Positions 43,106 to 55,944 are shown, counted from the first letter of the stretch. The stretch: DNA of 64,000 nucleotides from Parastagonospora avenae f. sp. tritici 18332-5 (GCA_022559985.1 JAFJTR010000047.1:180679-244678), one strand, 5' to 3'. A program made the numbers and translations. The notes: a model not told the origin generated them from the letters alone.

Positions 43106-44723
43106 GGGCTGCCGCCCACATGAGAACATGGCAGTGCTCCTCCCGACCCTTCAAAATTACATATTCGACCTCGATCCACGTTAGCGCTTCATCTGTTCAA
43201 AAAGTTTACGTTTATTTCTTCAACTATCCTGGCTCCTTCCAGCCGCATTCGCCTCAGCTCCATCTCGGATACTGGATACACGATCAGCTTACTCTTACCT
43301 CCGAGCTAAGCCTCCGACCTCCGATTCGGCACCTCCGTCTTGACGCACAGAAGCGGTCCATTCTTTTCGCTATTTGCACGCATATTGGCGCCACTCCGGA
43401 TCTCACGAAAACGCACAAGGCTTGCGATCATCCTGCATGATAGATTTTCTTTTTCCTTTTTCCGGGTCGTTGTTCCTTTGTTATCCTCGGCATCACGTTC
43501 TAGACACCGGATTGTTTATGGTTTTTTCAGGCACGTACAGCGAAATTGGGGGTGGTTGGCGTTCCGTCTCTTTGACCACTGAGTCACAAACCAATGTTCT
43601 GTTTCTGGTTGCTGCTGCCATCTAACGCTCTAGGCGTTTGGCTTCCGCTCTCACCTTTACGACTCTCTTTTTGCGCGCATCACCTCAAGAATGGTTTGGA
43701 GGTTCCCCTGCACCGATTAATGTTCTTTCTTTGGAGCTGGCCCTTCACTCGCCGAGTAGCTCCCGGATCCTTGTTGGTCGGTCTCACTATGGACGGCACA
43801 TGTTCGCCACACCATGGCAACTCCAAAAATGGCATGCCAAACAGACCATCGCGACAGGATCCCTTCTTCACGTCTTTCCGATTATGACTTGAATACCCCT
43901 TGATCTTCGCCTTCCGCAGTAGTCGGTTGTAATTAATGGCATCAGATCGACGGGCGTTTTCTTTTTCTTGCTTCCTTCGTCTCACACGGCGAATTTATAC
44001 CTTTTTCCTTCATCGTTTCTATACCACAGGGCATGTTTGGGCAACAGGGGGGATAAATTCACTTAGCGTACACCTGCGAAACAGCAGAAGCCACATCTGT
44101 AGCGACAAAAATGCGAAAAAAACATTTTGGAAAGCGGCAAAGCCGCATGGAAGCATCTTCGTCTTTGTCCTGTTGCAATGTGATCGAACAATATGCCGAA
44201 CTGACTTGGACTTCAATGCCACCGGCTATCTCAGGCGGAAGTCTCTGCAATACTGTGCATTCAAACTTTCACAGGGCTGCATCCTGAGGCTGTGCCAAGA
44301 CGGTCACAATAAGTTTCGATTGGTAAAATTGAATCGAATGGAACCCACGGTTTCAGCGACAAGTGTGGTGTTGTGCGCACGACTGTTTTCATGGTTCATT
44401 CTGCATTCCAACGCGCCTCGGTGCGGTCGGCGATGACGCATCAGCTCTACTCAAGTCGCGCCCTTGGCCATATCTCTAAAGACATTCTTGCGTATACGCG
44501 TGGAGACTTGTGCGCACCACATCAGTGTATGATCCGGTCTATCACATGTGGTTCCTGCCGGCTCATGGATATAGCTGCATGGGTTGGTAGCCTATAGCGG
44601 TGATTTCTGCACCCTCTTGAGCACTCGCCGGTTTTTGGAAGACTGGTGAGTGGTAAGTCATAGAAAGGTGGTTCAGTGCCATTCAAGAAACAACTTATCT
44701 ATTCCCTCCCTCCTCCCTACCGG
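43106..44723. other. 1.6 kb region 3' of the cyclin gene, no gene seen
   Basis: T-rich and pyrimidine-rich sequence suggests a long 3' UTR followed by spacer. Frames such as 43936-44436 have no domain. No mobile element signature was found by eye. Confidence 0.45.
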
Positions 44724-46676
44724 ATGCAGTACAAGTCTCTTGACAAGGCGAAAAATGGGATTCGCGTCCTCAGGTTCCTCAACCTTCCTAGCCTGGTCTT
44801 GGCAATCGACTCGATCGAACGTTCGATCGAGAATGTTCCGCTGGGAGAGTCACCTAGCTATCAGCCGCATCAAGACGAATTATGGAATCAAAGGTGCCCG
44901 GCAATGTGGGATGCGTTTACCAAGTGCGTAGACCTGCGAGACTCAAGTCTGGAGCGAACGGGACTTGATACCAGTCGAAATGACAACCAGCTGAGCGACT
45001 TTCGGTATCCTTGGGGTGATTTCGAAGCTTTGTCATACACGTGGGGTGATCGAGGTGATGCGCGGATCATCATTGTAAACGGGATCCCAAGAGAGGTCTC
45101 AAAGAACCTTGAAGACGCACTGAGAGCTTTGTGACACCTACAGGAGACACGCTTGGGTATGTATTACTGGATAGACTCATTATGCATCGACTAGAGAAAC
45201 AAGAAAGAGCGAAACGAATAAGTCAAGCGCATGAAAGATAATTACGGTCGAGCCAGAGCCGTTGTGGTCTAGTTGGGCCAAGAAGAGGGGATGGACAGGA
45301 TTGCCGTTCAGACCTTGCGCTATCTTTGTCGGAAGCCGCGTGTGAAGAAACCTTTACAACTTCCACCACATCTACTGCGTGACGGATGGCCCACTCTTTT
45401 CGCCTTCATGAAAAAGCCGTATTGGAATCGAGCCTGGATCATACAAGAGCTTGCAACGAATCATAACTCAGCGCTGATATTGTGCGGCAAGTTCAAGTTG
45501 ACGAGAAGAATGATACGTCTGGGCGCTGTCTGTTGTCAAGAGCTACTGCAAACTTCTGAAGACCTATCATATCAATTCGATCATGACCTAGACTTGGAAG
45601 CGTGGTCCATGGCTAGTCGTGCGCATCAGCTAGTCAGTCTTACCTTCAACCAAAATGTTGAGATAGGCTTGGAAGGCTTGCTGAACATTGTTCGCCGTGC
45701 CGACGCAACCGATGAGAAAGACAAAGTTTACAACATACTCGGCTTGTTGGACGCTGGCGTATCTGCCGATATTAGCCCTAACTATTCGCTCTCTGAGCGA
45801 CAAGTCTATACTGATTTCATCACATCTATCATCAAGAGGACAGACAGATTAGAGCAAATCATGTTCGGGGGTATTTCCACTCAAGGATGGCCTTCATGGG
45901 TACCTGATTGGAGACTACCATTCGAACGTCACCACATCACGTATTTGATGTCTTGTGAAGCGAGCGGAGGACTGTCTGCCAAAACTAGTTTCATCAGCAA
46001 TAGAAAAGATGGCACGCATCTCGTTTGCAGTGGATTCAAAGCAGACACAGTCGAGGGCGTTGCAGCAGAGCCTTCCCCACATTGCCATTCTACCCAACCA
46101 TGCAATGTCTCGACGAGATATGGCGGTCGAATTTCAGATGCACTTCACCAGATTTTACTGATTGACCACCCTGGAGGGACCGAGCGGCCTCTCCTTGAAG
46201 TACCATGGACATTGGGATGCGACACCAACACCAGTCCTTCGAACTTCCCTTCGAATCCCGAGTGGTTCAACCTCACCCATTCGCGTTATTTTCAAAAATT
46301 CCATGAATTCAGAAAATGCAACGAGGGATTCTGCACTGGAGGCCAGACCTTGCGAAGCTTCTTCCCCCAACCCAGCAAGAAGAGTGTCGACATTACGTTG
46401 ACTCTACAGTGCATGCGTTTAGCTCTACTCTCCTTGAACCAACGGGCCCTTGTAACAACCGAAACAGGTTATCTGGGCTTAGCTCCGATAGCAGTTCGTC
46501 CAGGAGATGTTGTGGCCATTTTGCTAGGATGCAAGTGCCCGGTGCTCTTAAGACCAGCTGGTGAGAACCTCTATCGTGCTATCGGAGAATGCCACATCCA
46601 TGGGCTCATGAGAGGGGAAATTTTGAAGCAAGGCAGTAGAGAAGATGTTAAGACGCAGGATTTTGTCTTGTGTTAG
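44724..46676 (+). pseudogene. HET-domain gene with four in-frame stop codons
   Basis: One reading frame runs from the ATG at 44724 to the TAG at 46674-46676 (651 codons) and is interrupted only by TGA 45132, TAG 45192, TAA 45219 and TAG 45270. HET blocks are excellent on both sides and between the stops: DFEALSYTWGD, VSKNLEDALRAL, YYWIDSLCID (the next codon is a stop), RARAVVV (next codon a stop), LGQEEG, then WNRAWIIQELATNHN and DKVYNILGLLDAG. There is no frameshift. The four stops can each be derived from Arg, Gln, Gln and Trp codons expected at those sites by C:G to T:A transitions. The remaining 467 codons after the last stop are open. This is a HET gene inactivated recently or in a localised way. 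Confidence 0.88.
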
Positions 46677-47320
46677 TTAAGGTCTCATTTAGCTTTTTAC
46701 CAGGGGATCTCAAGAGGTCAGTCTCATGCCTTTGGATTTTTTTAGGCAAAATCGCAAATTCATTCTTCGAGGTGCATGCTAAGTGTACTTACATAAGACG
46801 ATGAAGGCGCGCGTTCCATGTTCTGAGTTCAAGGTATGCAGGCAACACGTTGCTATACGCGAAAAATTATCGATCCAATCGTCTGCAGAGAAAAGCCAGC
46901 GAAGAAATCACTGAACAGACTGATAATATGATAAGTTAGGCATCAACGGAAATGGTTGAAACTCGTTGATGGTATATAGGTAGGTGTCGGAGCTGGGATT
47001 AAGTCTGCCGGCTCCTGATGCCCCGGACGAACATCGGAGACCACATAGTCTTATCTGATTGAACCGCTGCCCACCTAAGCCGAAAGTGGCTCCACAGTGG
47101 TACAACGTGGGATGCGATTGGTTGAAAGCTGGGGTCTACAGCTCTAGCACCATCAGATAAACTAATCGCCCGGGGTACGACCTCTCATTCGCGCTCCGAG
47201 ATCTCCGAGACCTCCGCCCCGGTCAATTCACTGAGAGTATGGGGGGCGCAGGGCCCGCTTCGTTGGGTACTGAGTCTAGGTTTTTAAGCATCACCTTCTC
47301 AACAATACCGTTTATCAACC
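46677..47320. other. Intergenic region with a diverged repeat copy
   Basis: This lies between the HET pseudogene and the AIF-like gene. It carries one copy of a 57 bp sequence also found on the other side of the AIF-like gene. The right end is the AIF-like promoter. Confidence 0.5.
46771..46827 (+). repeat. 57-bp direct repeat, left copy
   Basis: This aligns without gaps to 48766-48822, with 44 of 57 positions identical; 11 of the 13 differences are transitions. Shared runs include GTGTACTTACAT versus GTGCACTTACAT and CATGTTCTG. The two copies flank the AIF-like gene in the same orientation. Confidence 0.7.
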
Positions 47321-48707
47321 ATGCTCTCTGATATTCTCAACCTGGTTTTCCTCGTCCTACGGGACTTGCCCTCCTTCGCCTTCTCCGCCCTAACCCGCAA
47401 ACTCGCGGCTATAGTCCACCATTATACCTACAAGTCCCTGCTGACCTCGCAGACGAAGAATGTGGTCGTAGTCGGCGGTTCTTTCGCCGGCTACTTCATA
47501 GCAAAACACTTGACCGAAACTCTGCCCACTGGATACCGCGTTGTCCTCATCGAGAAGAACTCACACTTCAATTACGTGTTCGCCTTTCCGAGATTCAGCG
47601 TGATTGGGGGTTACGAGAAGTTTGCTTTCATTCCATATGGAGGGCTGGCAAAGGGAGTACCGAAGGGTGTATTTGAGTTTGTGCAGGGAAAGGTCGATGG
47701 TGTGGATGCGCGTGTTGTCAAATTGGAGGGTGGGAAGGAGCTGGAGTATGAATACCTCGTCGTTACCACAGGAACGTCGTCAGCGCTTCCTAGTAAAGTT
47801 GTGGCGATGGAGAGTCTCGATGCGCAGCGAGAGTTGAGAGGTTTGCAGAGTACTATCGAGAAGGCGGCGCGAATCGCGGTTGTCGGTGGAGGTGCGGTAG
47901 GCATCGAACTCGCGAGCGACATCAAGGACTTCTATCCGGAGAAGAGCGTCGTACTTTTACATTCAAGAGATAGACTGCTGCCGAGTTTCGGGGAACGGTT
48001 ACATGAATATGTAACAAAGAGGCTCGGTGAAATGGGCGTCGAGATCTGGCTCAATGAGCGGCCACAGATCGTGGAGGGAAGTCACACCCTCAAACTGAAA
48101 CGAGGCAAAGAAGAGACATTTGATCTCATCGTATGTCGACCCTTTGGTCCCGGACGTCCTTGGCATCAGTTAACTCGCGCAACGCAGATCCCATGTACCG
48201 GTCAGCGGCCGAACAGCTCAGTCGTTTCCAACTTGTCACCGGAGTTGATATCGAGAGACTCTTCTCACATTCTTGTTCGAACAACACTTCAGATCGCTGA
48301 TGAGCGGTTCCCCAACATCTTTGCCGCTGGCGATGTCGCAGCGTCTGGTGGACCAAAGATGGCACGGGCAGGTTACATGCAATCTATCGTTGTTGCGGAC
48401 AATATCATGTCTCTCATTAAAGGCAAGAGTAACTTGAAGGTCTACAAGCCGATGCGTTGGTTGGAAGGCTCGATCAAATTGACTTTAGGAAAGGTGAGTC
48501 TGGTAACTTGTCGTTGTACACTATAGTGAAAGAGTGCACACTAATTGCTACTAGAAACACCTCGTGATTTATGCGAGCGAGTCTACTGGCAGGGAGATAC
48601 TCATTCCATCGAATGCCGGGAAAATTGATATGGATGTGAAACGCCAATGGCGACTATACGGCGCGGATGCAAGTCAGGTTCAAATAACAGAGAAAGATAC
48701 TGTGTAG
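47321..48707 (+). CDS. AIF/FSP1-like FAD-dependent NAD(P)H oxidoreductase
   Basis: Three exons (47321-48130, 48188-48493, 48555-48707) encode 422 residues. A hydrophobic N-terminus (MLSDILNLVFLVLRDLPSF) may attach it to a membrane. The FAD dinucleotide motif is NVVVVGGSFAGYFIAKHL, the NAD(P)H motif is RIAVVGGGAVGIELASDI, and the second FAD motif is NIFAAGDVAA. The YLVVTTGTSS segment is also typical. The family includes AMID/FSP1, which reduces quinones at membranes. Intron 1 is 57 bp (19 codons) and contains no stop, so reading through it gives a longer frame; the family sequence LI|IPCTGQRPNSS supports splicing. Both introns are phase 0. Confidence 0.87.
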
Positions 48708-49477
48708 ATGCATGTTGTCTACCCCGTTGCTAGTGGAAATCGTACAATTGCAAAACAGTCAACAAGGCGCATGTTGAGTGCACTTACATGGGAGAATGAA
48801 GGCACGTGGTTCATGTTCTGGGCAGGCGAAATCTGATGTTGCCCCAACATGCACTCAGTGTATGCAAATAGAAGGTCGCAATTGCAACTGAGTTCAACAA
48901 ACAAACGCGACAGCATTTTTCTCCATTCCGCACGCACGGGTCCCTAGTAATTCGAGCTAGCTTGCTTGGGATGTTGGATGAGGGCGGCTCTGCAAGATAC
49001 GAGACAAGACAAAAGTGCGTATTTCGCCTCCAATCGGACAATGGTACCTAGTAACACAAAAATAATGCGCATGGCGTTGAACAAACAAACAAACAAGACG
49101 AGTACATTGCTGCGACAGTGTCTCGAAGCGGCGGACAAAGAGATGGGCCGCTTCCGGGTCCCGTAATGAGCTAAACATGTGGGCTTAAAAGACAGCCAAT
49201 AGCAGCCATGGTCTGACCAACGATTATCTCCGTCTGGAGTGTCTTTTCTCCGACGCACCAAAATCGTCGCGGTGCAGGAGGACGACTGCATCTCACGGGG
49301 TCACTGCTTACCTCTGACTGAGATTGCCTGGGTGATGCATATAGAGTTCCCATGTCCGCCCGTTCGCCTTTGCAAGTCTTCAAGAGACTAGATTTTGGTC
49401 CACGAATCATAAGAGCACCGAAATTATCAGGCAACGGCGCATTCTGGCAGAAGCCACATTTCACAACAACAATCAAG
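48708..49477. other. Intergenic region with the second repeat copy
   Basis: This holds the 3' end of the AIF-like gene, the right copy of the 57 bp repeat, and the promoter of the NAPE-PLD-like gene. An in-frame ATG at 49352 could extend the latter by 42 residues. Confidence 0.5.
48766..48822 (+). repeat. 57-bp direct repeat, right copy
   Basis: This is the partner of 46771-46827, about 2 kb away in direct orientation. The differences are mostly C/T and A/G transitions. Confidence 0.7.
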
Positions 49478-50833
49478 ATGAGTTCAATAGGTGGTGCAGG
49501 TATCGGTGCAGGCTTTTACGCAGTGGTTTCGAGTCCGGCGCAAATGGTCTCTCAGCCAGAAGGAACGGAGGACAAAGCGCATCATCTGCAGGACGGGAAG
49601 GGCTTTACGAATCCGTGGGACAGCTACGTCCAAGCCAGCACATTTCAGGTCTTGAAGACTTTGTTCTGGTCTGTATCCAATTCATTAACAAGAATCAGAC
49701 TAAACCGCTGACGTTACCAGGCGCAAGATCACTGGACAAGCAAAATCTCCAGATGTTACGCCGCCTACAGTCCCCGTCCGCACTCCGGAATTCCATCCTA
49801 CACGCGAGACGCCCAAACTACGAGCAACATGGCTGGGTCACGCGTGCTATCTCGTTGAATTCCCAAGCGGTTTTCGCGTGCTGTTCGATCCTGTCTTCGA
49901 AGATTGCTGCTCCCCAATACAGATGAAGTCGCTGAAGCGTTTCACGCCTCCGCCGTGTGAGATTGAAGATATACCCATTGTCGATGCCGTAGTCATAAGC
50001 CACAATCACTACGACCACCTAAGTTATCCCACTATCCTCCGCATTTCCAAGAAATTTCCGGACGCACATTTCTTTGCACCATTGGGCAACAAGATATGGT
50101 TCGAGAAGTGTGGTATCACCAACGTAACCGAACTGGACTGGTGGGAAAGTAGAGACGTCAAACTCGAATCAAAACCCAACACGGAAGGAAAAGCTGTATC
50201 CGTAACTTCGCATGAAGATCGACTCGACTCCACAAAGTCCATCACAGCAACCATAGGCGCCCTGCCCTGCCAACATATCAGCGCCCGCGGCCCCTTCGAT
50301 AAATGCAAAACCCTCTGGGCAAGTTGGAGCGTTGAATCTGGCGGCGCAAAAGTTTGGTTTGGCGGGTAATATTTCTCATCTCCCTCCCTCTTCCACCACA
50401 TGCTAACCTACCCAACAGCGACACAGGCTACCGCACAGTCCCGTTCCTCCCCCCTTCCACGGACGACTACTCCGCCGAATTCTCGCACCTCCCCGTCTGC
50501 CCCGCGTTCGCGCAAATCGGTATACACCGCGGGCCCTTTGATCTCGGGCTAATTCCCATTGGCGCGTACGAGCCACGCTGGATGTGGTCGCCTGTGCATG
50601 CGGATCCGAAGGATGCGGTGAATATCTTTGTGGATACAAAGTGTAGGCACGCATTGGGGATGCATTGGGGTACGTGGGTGTTGACGGAGGAGGATGTGCT
50701 TGAGCCGCCAAGGAAGTTGGGAGAAGCGTTGAGGTGGAAGGGCGTGGATGAGGGGAGGTTTAGGGTTTGTGATATTGGTGAGGGGAGAGAGTTTAACAGT
50801 GTGATTGGTAGTTCAGGAAAGGAAAGGAGTTGA
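49478..50833 (+). CDS. NAPE-PLD-like metallo-beta-lactamase-fold phospholipase D
   Basis: Three exons (49478-49668, 49721-50365, 50419-50833) encode 416 residues; starting at the in-frame ATG 49352 would give 458. The 49478 start has a typical fungal context (CAAGATG). N-acyl-phosphatidylethanolamine phospholipase D releases N-acylethanolamines at membranes. Signatures are GFTNPWDSY near the start, ATWLGHACYLVEFPSGFRVL, FDPVFEDCCSP, the metal motif VISHNHYDHLSYP (HxHxDH), GPFDLGLIPIGAYEPRW and GMHWGTWVLTEED. All metal ligands expected for the fold are visible. The introns are 52 and 53 bp. Confidence 0.9.
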
Positions 50834-51329
50834 GGTAATTACAGTGGAGGATGCAGGGGCTGCCTATGCTTGAAAATACTCTAGACGAAGCGAGGACGTA
50901 ATGGAGGAGTGCTTATATACAGTGGCCCATATCTGTTGATCATACCTGCTGTTCTCTCCAATGCGAGAAGCCTCCATCCACGTTGGTTGTGAAGCATGGT
51001 AGCCGCACCGGGATGTGTTGCAATCGATAGAAATATATACTACAGGGGTTCTACTGTCAATTTTCTTTCAACATGTCCCTCCTTGCCATGCGCTTTCATG
51101 GTCCCAATTAGGCGTAGCGTGTCACGTATCAAAGTAGGTGCGGACAGGTCAGCCACTCAGCGTGCTCTTGCGCGGACTTTCGCATCGACTTCTCATGCCA
51201 ATATTCAGCCTCTTGATTCAAATGCAGTGTATTATCGAACGTCTATCGTCAGCTTCGGCTTGATCGACGGATTGAAGCCTGGAAGGTAGCTTTGCTAATC
51301 AGGCTACCCCGCCCCCGCCAGACAAAACG
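50834..51329. other. Intergenic region, no gene seen
   Basis: Spacer between the NAPE-PLD-like gene and the NLR pseudogene. Confidence 0.5.
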
Positions 51330-54300
51330 ATGCGTCTTCTACAGCGCATCGGCGAAAACAATTACGAACTGACGCAACAATTTGTCGACGGCGACACGAT
51401 ACCACCATATGCGATACTTTCGCATACTTGGGGCGCGGATGGTGATGAAGTCAATTTCGAAGACCTGTCGAGCGATGACAAAACCTACAAGAGCAGGATT
51501 GGGTACGACAAATTACAATTTTGTGGAGAGCAGGCGAGCAAGGATGGCCTGAAGTTCTTTTGGCTTGACACTGGCTGTATTAACAAAGCCAACAAGGCTG
51601 AGCTTGCGCATGCTATCAAGTCCATGTTTCGATGGTATCAAAATGCAACGAAATGCTACGTTTACTTGTCGGACCTTTCTACTTTGAGTACGGACGGGAT
51701 TGCAGAGCCAAAACGTGGGACCTGGAAACTTGAATTTCGCAAAAGCCGATGGTTCACTCGTGGTTGGACCCTGCAGGAGCTCATTGCCCCAAGAGGACTT
51801 GAGTTCTTTTCGAGACAGACGCAAAGACTCGGAAGTAGATCTTCGCTCATACAGCAGATCCATGAGATCACCGGCATTCCATGTTCTGCACTTCAAGGCT
51901 CCCCTCTGTCTCGATTCTGTGTCAACGAGCGACCATCCTGGAGAAGAGACCGACAAACCAAGGTTGAAGAAGACGGAGCATATGCATTGATGGGCCTCGT
52001 CGATGTAGATATTGCGCCATTGTACGGCGAAGGATCTGAAGGAGCCTTTAAGAGGCTTTATGATGAAGTTACTCGGTCCGAAAGATGCGTGCAAGATGTA
52101 CGGCTTACCGACCCACGCGACGATAAGACGCGCATTGAAGATACAAAAGGTGGGCTGCTACTGAAGCTGGATTCTCGAGCACGGTAGCTTTACACAGTGG
52201 CAAAGCGATCCGCTGATTCGGCTGCTCTGGATCAAGGCGATCCTGGTAAAGGCAAAACAATGCTGCTCTGTGGCATCATTAACGAGTTGGAGAAGTCTTC
52301 TGGCGGAGAGATTGTTTCCTATTTTTTCTGCCAGGCTACCGACTCCCGGATCAATAGCGCCACTACCGTACTGAGAGGGCTATTGTATCTGCTTCTATTA
52401 CAGAAGCCAGCGCTTGTTCAACATGTTCGCAAGAAGTACGACAAAGCAGAAAACAAGGTTCTGTTCGAAGACGCAAATGCATGGTTTGTTCTTACCAAGA
52501 TTATGACGAGCGTACTGCAGGATGAAACCCTACCAATCATATATCTCATCGTCGACGCGTTAGACGAATGTATCACAGATCTATCGAAGCTCCTTTCTTT
52601 TATCGTAAAACAGTCCGCAACATCAACTAGCGTGCGATGGCTCGTCTCTAGCCGCAATATTTCACACATCGAAGAGAAGCTAGAGTTAGCAGATGAAAGG
52701 ATAGAATTGATCCTCGAACTGAACGCAGACTCAGTGGCAAGTTCTGTTGCCATGTTCATTCATCGGAAAGTGTCTCAATTGGCAGAACGGAAGGGCTATG
52801 ATCAGAAGCTGCGAAACACCGTACTTCAACAGCTGACAAAAAACGCGAATAATACATTCCTGTGGGTGGCACTCCGTCCAAGACCTTGAGAGAACGTCAA
52901 ACTGGAATGTATTGAGGAAACTCGATTCATTCCCTCCTGGACTAGAATCGCTCTACCAACGGATGCTGCGACAAATAAGAGAATCCGACGACGATGAGAC
53001 GTGCAAGTCAATCCTAGCAACAGTCACGTTGGCTTACCGACCTCTCACGCCGGAGGAACTAGTGGCATTGACCGAGCAGCTGCAAGGCATGAATGATGTC
53101 ATGGACCTGGTGGAACAGCTCATTAGCCATTGCGGCTCCCTTCTGGTGATACGAACGGGTGTAGTCTACTTTTTTCATCAATCAGCCAAAGATTTCATCC
53201 TTAGCAAAAGTGTCCAAGAAGTATTCCCTCTTGGAATGGAGCATACTCACCATCAGATTCTAGCTCGATCAGTGGATGTCATGTCAAGGAATTTGTATCG
53301 AGATATGTGGAGCTTAACAGACTTAGATTGTCCTATCAAGGAGGTTACAAGGCCCCACCCGGATCCTCTGGCTGAGTCGTGCTACTCATGCGTCTTCTGG
53401 ATAGACCATTTATGCAATTCATCACTCAAATCCTTACACCGAGACCCGATCTATGCGTTCCTGAAAGACAAATACCTCCACTGGTTAGGAGCCCTCAGTT
53501 TGCAGTCACAAATGTCTGAGGGCGCAATATCAATGGCAAAATTGATCTCTTTATTTCAAGTGTGTTCGAACACAGTAAACCTGGAGTCATAATTGCTGAC
53601 CAAAATTTTCAGGCACAAGAACCGACCCCTCTCAGTCAGCTGATACACGATGCGTATCGATTCATTGTGTTTAACAAAGCAATAATCGAGAGCTACCCTC
53701 TTCAGAGTTACGCAGCTGCACTGTTGTTTTGCCCAGCGGGTAGCTTGATAAGGCGCCTTTTCCAGTGCGAGGCGCCAGAGTGTTTAAACATCAAGCCAGC
53801 ATTAAGTCACAGTTGGAGCGCTTGTCTCCAGAAAATTGGAACTGAACGCCGCGATATTGAGTACGTCATTTTATCACGTGATTCGAGACTTCTAGCATGT
53901 CTAGCTCCAAAAGAGGTCAGTATATGGGACGTTAGCAGCGGAACGTGACTTCGGACACTACAAAATTTGTCTGGATATAGTCCGAGCGCGGCTTTCTCGC
54001 ACGACTCCGCTTGGCTCGCAGCAGCATCCCACGACTATTCAATCAGAATCTGGAGTGTCGCCGATGGTGTGTGCCACATGAAGTTAGAGGGGCACATGTC
54101 ATCTGTCACTGCTCTGAGTTTCTCACCATCTCAGTTAGCCTCGGGCTCACTCGATGGCACTATCGTAGTTTGGAACCCGATTAGCAGCACTTGTCTTCAG
54201 ACGATAAAAAGCCCTCACAACGTGGTCAGTTCTGTAGGTCTTGCAGGGTTGAGACTTGCGTCAGCAGGCAGAAACGGTAGAGTCAGAGTATGGGACAGTC

Positions 54301-55506
54301 GAAGCGGTGCATGTCTGTCGAGGTCACGAAACTACTTAAGGGGCCCTGTTGCGATCTCGCATGACTTGGCATTGTATGCTCTGAAATCAAAAGAAGGTAC
54401 CACTATCGATCTCCGCTCTGTCAGCGATGACACGTGCTTGCGCACGTTCAAGGGCCACACCGAGTACATTAGGTTAATTGCCTTCTCGCACGATTCGGCA
54501 TGGCTGATATCTGCATCACAAGACGACACAGTCAAAATTTGGGATGTGTTCAACGGCAGATGTCTGCGAACTTTCCAGGGTCATAGCGGCTGGTCTACGT
54601 CATTCGACATCTCACACGACTTGAAGCGGCTTGCTTCAGTGGAAATAGATGGCATTGCCAGAATCTGGGATACCAACAGCGATAGAGCAAGCGTAGAAAT
54701 ACCGGAGAAATATGGTGAGACGGTCATCGCCATGGCTTTCTCATATGACTCACTTCTTCTGGCAATGTGTTCTTGGGACACAACCGAAATCTGGTCTTGC
54801 GAAAGTGGCGCATGTGTGCAGGTACTGCGAGGATCTGGCGATGCAGCGGGGGCAGTCGCATTTTCTTACGACTCTCAGCGATTGGCTGTGTGTGATGCAG
54901 AAGGATGCGTCCAAATTTGGGACGTCAGCGACATAAACAACGCGTCATGTTTGCGGACATTTCAAATAGGAAACCAAGACCTAGGCCCTACCGCACTACT
55001 CCTTGGCCCGAGTCAGCTTGTTGTTGGTACTTACATCGGCGAAGTCCAGGTCTTCGACCTTCGTACTGAGACATGCGTCAAGGTGCTCAACGTTGGAGTC
55101 GGGGGTATACAGTGCGTGGCCCTATCAAACGGTTTGAATCAGCTAGCATGTGCATGGCGAGATGGGCAGAGTAGTGACATTACCATCTGGAATGGACAGC
55201 GACGTATGCCTAAAAAGTGTCCACATAGAAAGGAGGATCGACCACCTGTATTTCGATTCTACAGGGTCAATCTTACTTACCGAACACGGCCCCGTTGGCA
55301 TGGAACCACGGCCTTTGCTCACGGATCTTGGTAGCGATGGGAAATGGATCATGTCTTCTGGTAAGAACGTGCTCTGGCTTCCAGAGGAGTATCGATTTGG
55401 CGAATATATAGACTATATTATGTGCAAATCTGTATGTGGCACGAAAGTGGCTGTTGCGACTAGACTGGGGAAAGTGTGGATATGCAACTACACGGGCAGT
55501 GACTGA
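51330..55506 (+). pseudogene. Decayed HET-NACHT-WD40 (NLR-type) gene
   Basis: Fragments in shifting frames rebuild the order of a HET-D/HET-E class STAND protein. First comes a HET domain (YAILSHTWGADGDEVNFEDL, FFWLDTGCINK, RGWTLQELIAPRGLEFF, AYALMGLVDVDIAPLYGEG). Then a NACHT domain with P-loop GDPGKGKTML (52236) and Walker B IYLIVDALDEC. Then a helical winged region (FPPGLESLYQRML, YRPLTPEELVAL, VYFFHQSAKDFIL). About eleven WD repeats end it (IRIWSVADG, VRVWDSRSG, VKIWDVFNG, ARIWDTNSD, VQIWDVSD). Breaks: frame changes near 52165-52187, 52234, 52885, 53570 and 55205, and a TGA at 53946 where a Cys codon is expected. The frames between the breaks are well preserved, so decay is not ancient. 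The damage is mostly indels. Confidence 0.88.
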
Positions 55507-55944
55507 AGCGGAAATAGAGATACCACGCCTCCTTCAATCCTCACGTAACCACGCACTTCTTGTTATTTACGCAAAAGCTTTTTGTATCAGTCACAGCTCA
55601 AACCAGTCTACTGTGGAGCGCTACAAACTGTCCAGGAATGACGTCTCGAGACGGAACTAAAAATGCATGTCTACCGTCGCCATATGCAATCGATCCATCA
55701 ACTGGTGACTTCAACAAGGTTTCAAACTCGCTTATTAGTGAATGAGCTACCCTACCACATCCTCTGGATTTTCAGCCCAGACATCAAGTGCCAACCTACC
55801 TGCCGCATCTGCTAAACATTAACTCGAAAATTAAGCACAAGGTACACACTGTCCGGTGAAGAATACAGGAGAGATGCGTGCAAGATTGTATGGACCTGCA
55901 AGACGCGATACCGCACCATCATTGAGCCCTACCTAGGTAGCCTC
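55507..55944. other. Spacer between two allorecognition pseudogenes
   Basis: No gene is seen. It contains the palindrome-like CCTACCTAGGTAG near 55929. Confidence 0.5.

Noticed and set aside
48131..48187. Reading the 57 bp of the AIF-like gene as coding, because it has no stop
   Set aside because: It has a GTATGT donor, a TAAC branch and CAG acceptor, and the family sequence joins LI directly to IPCTGQRPN.
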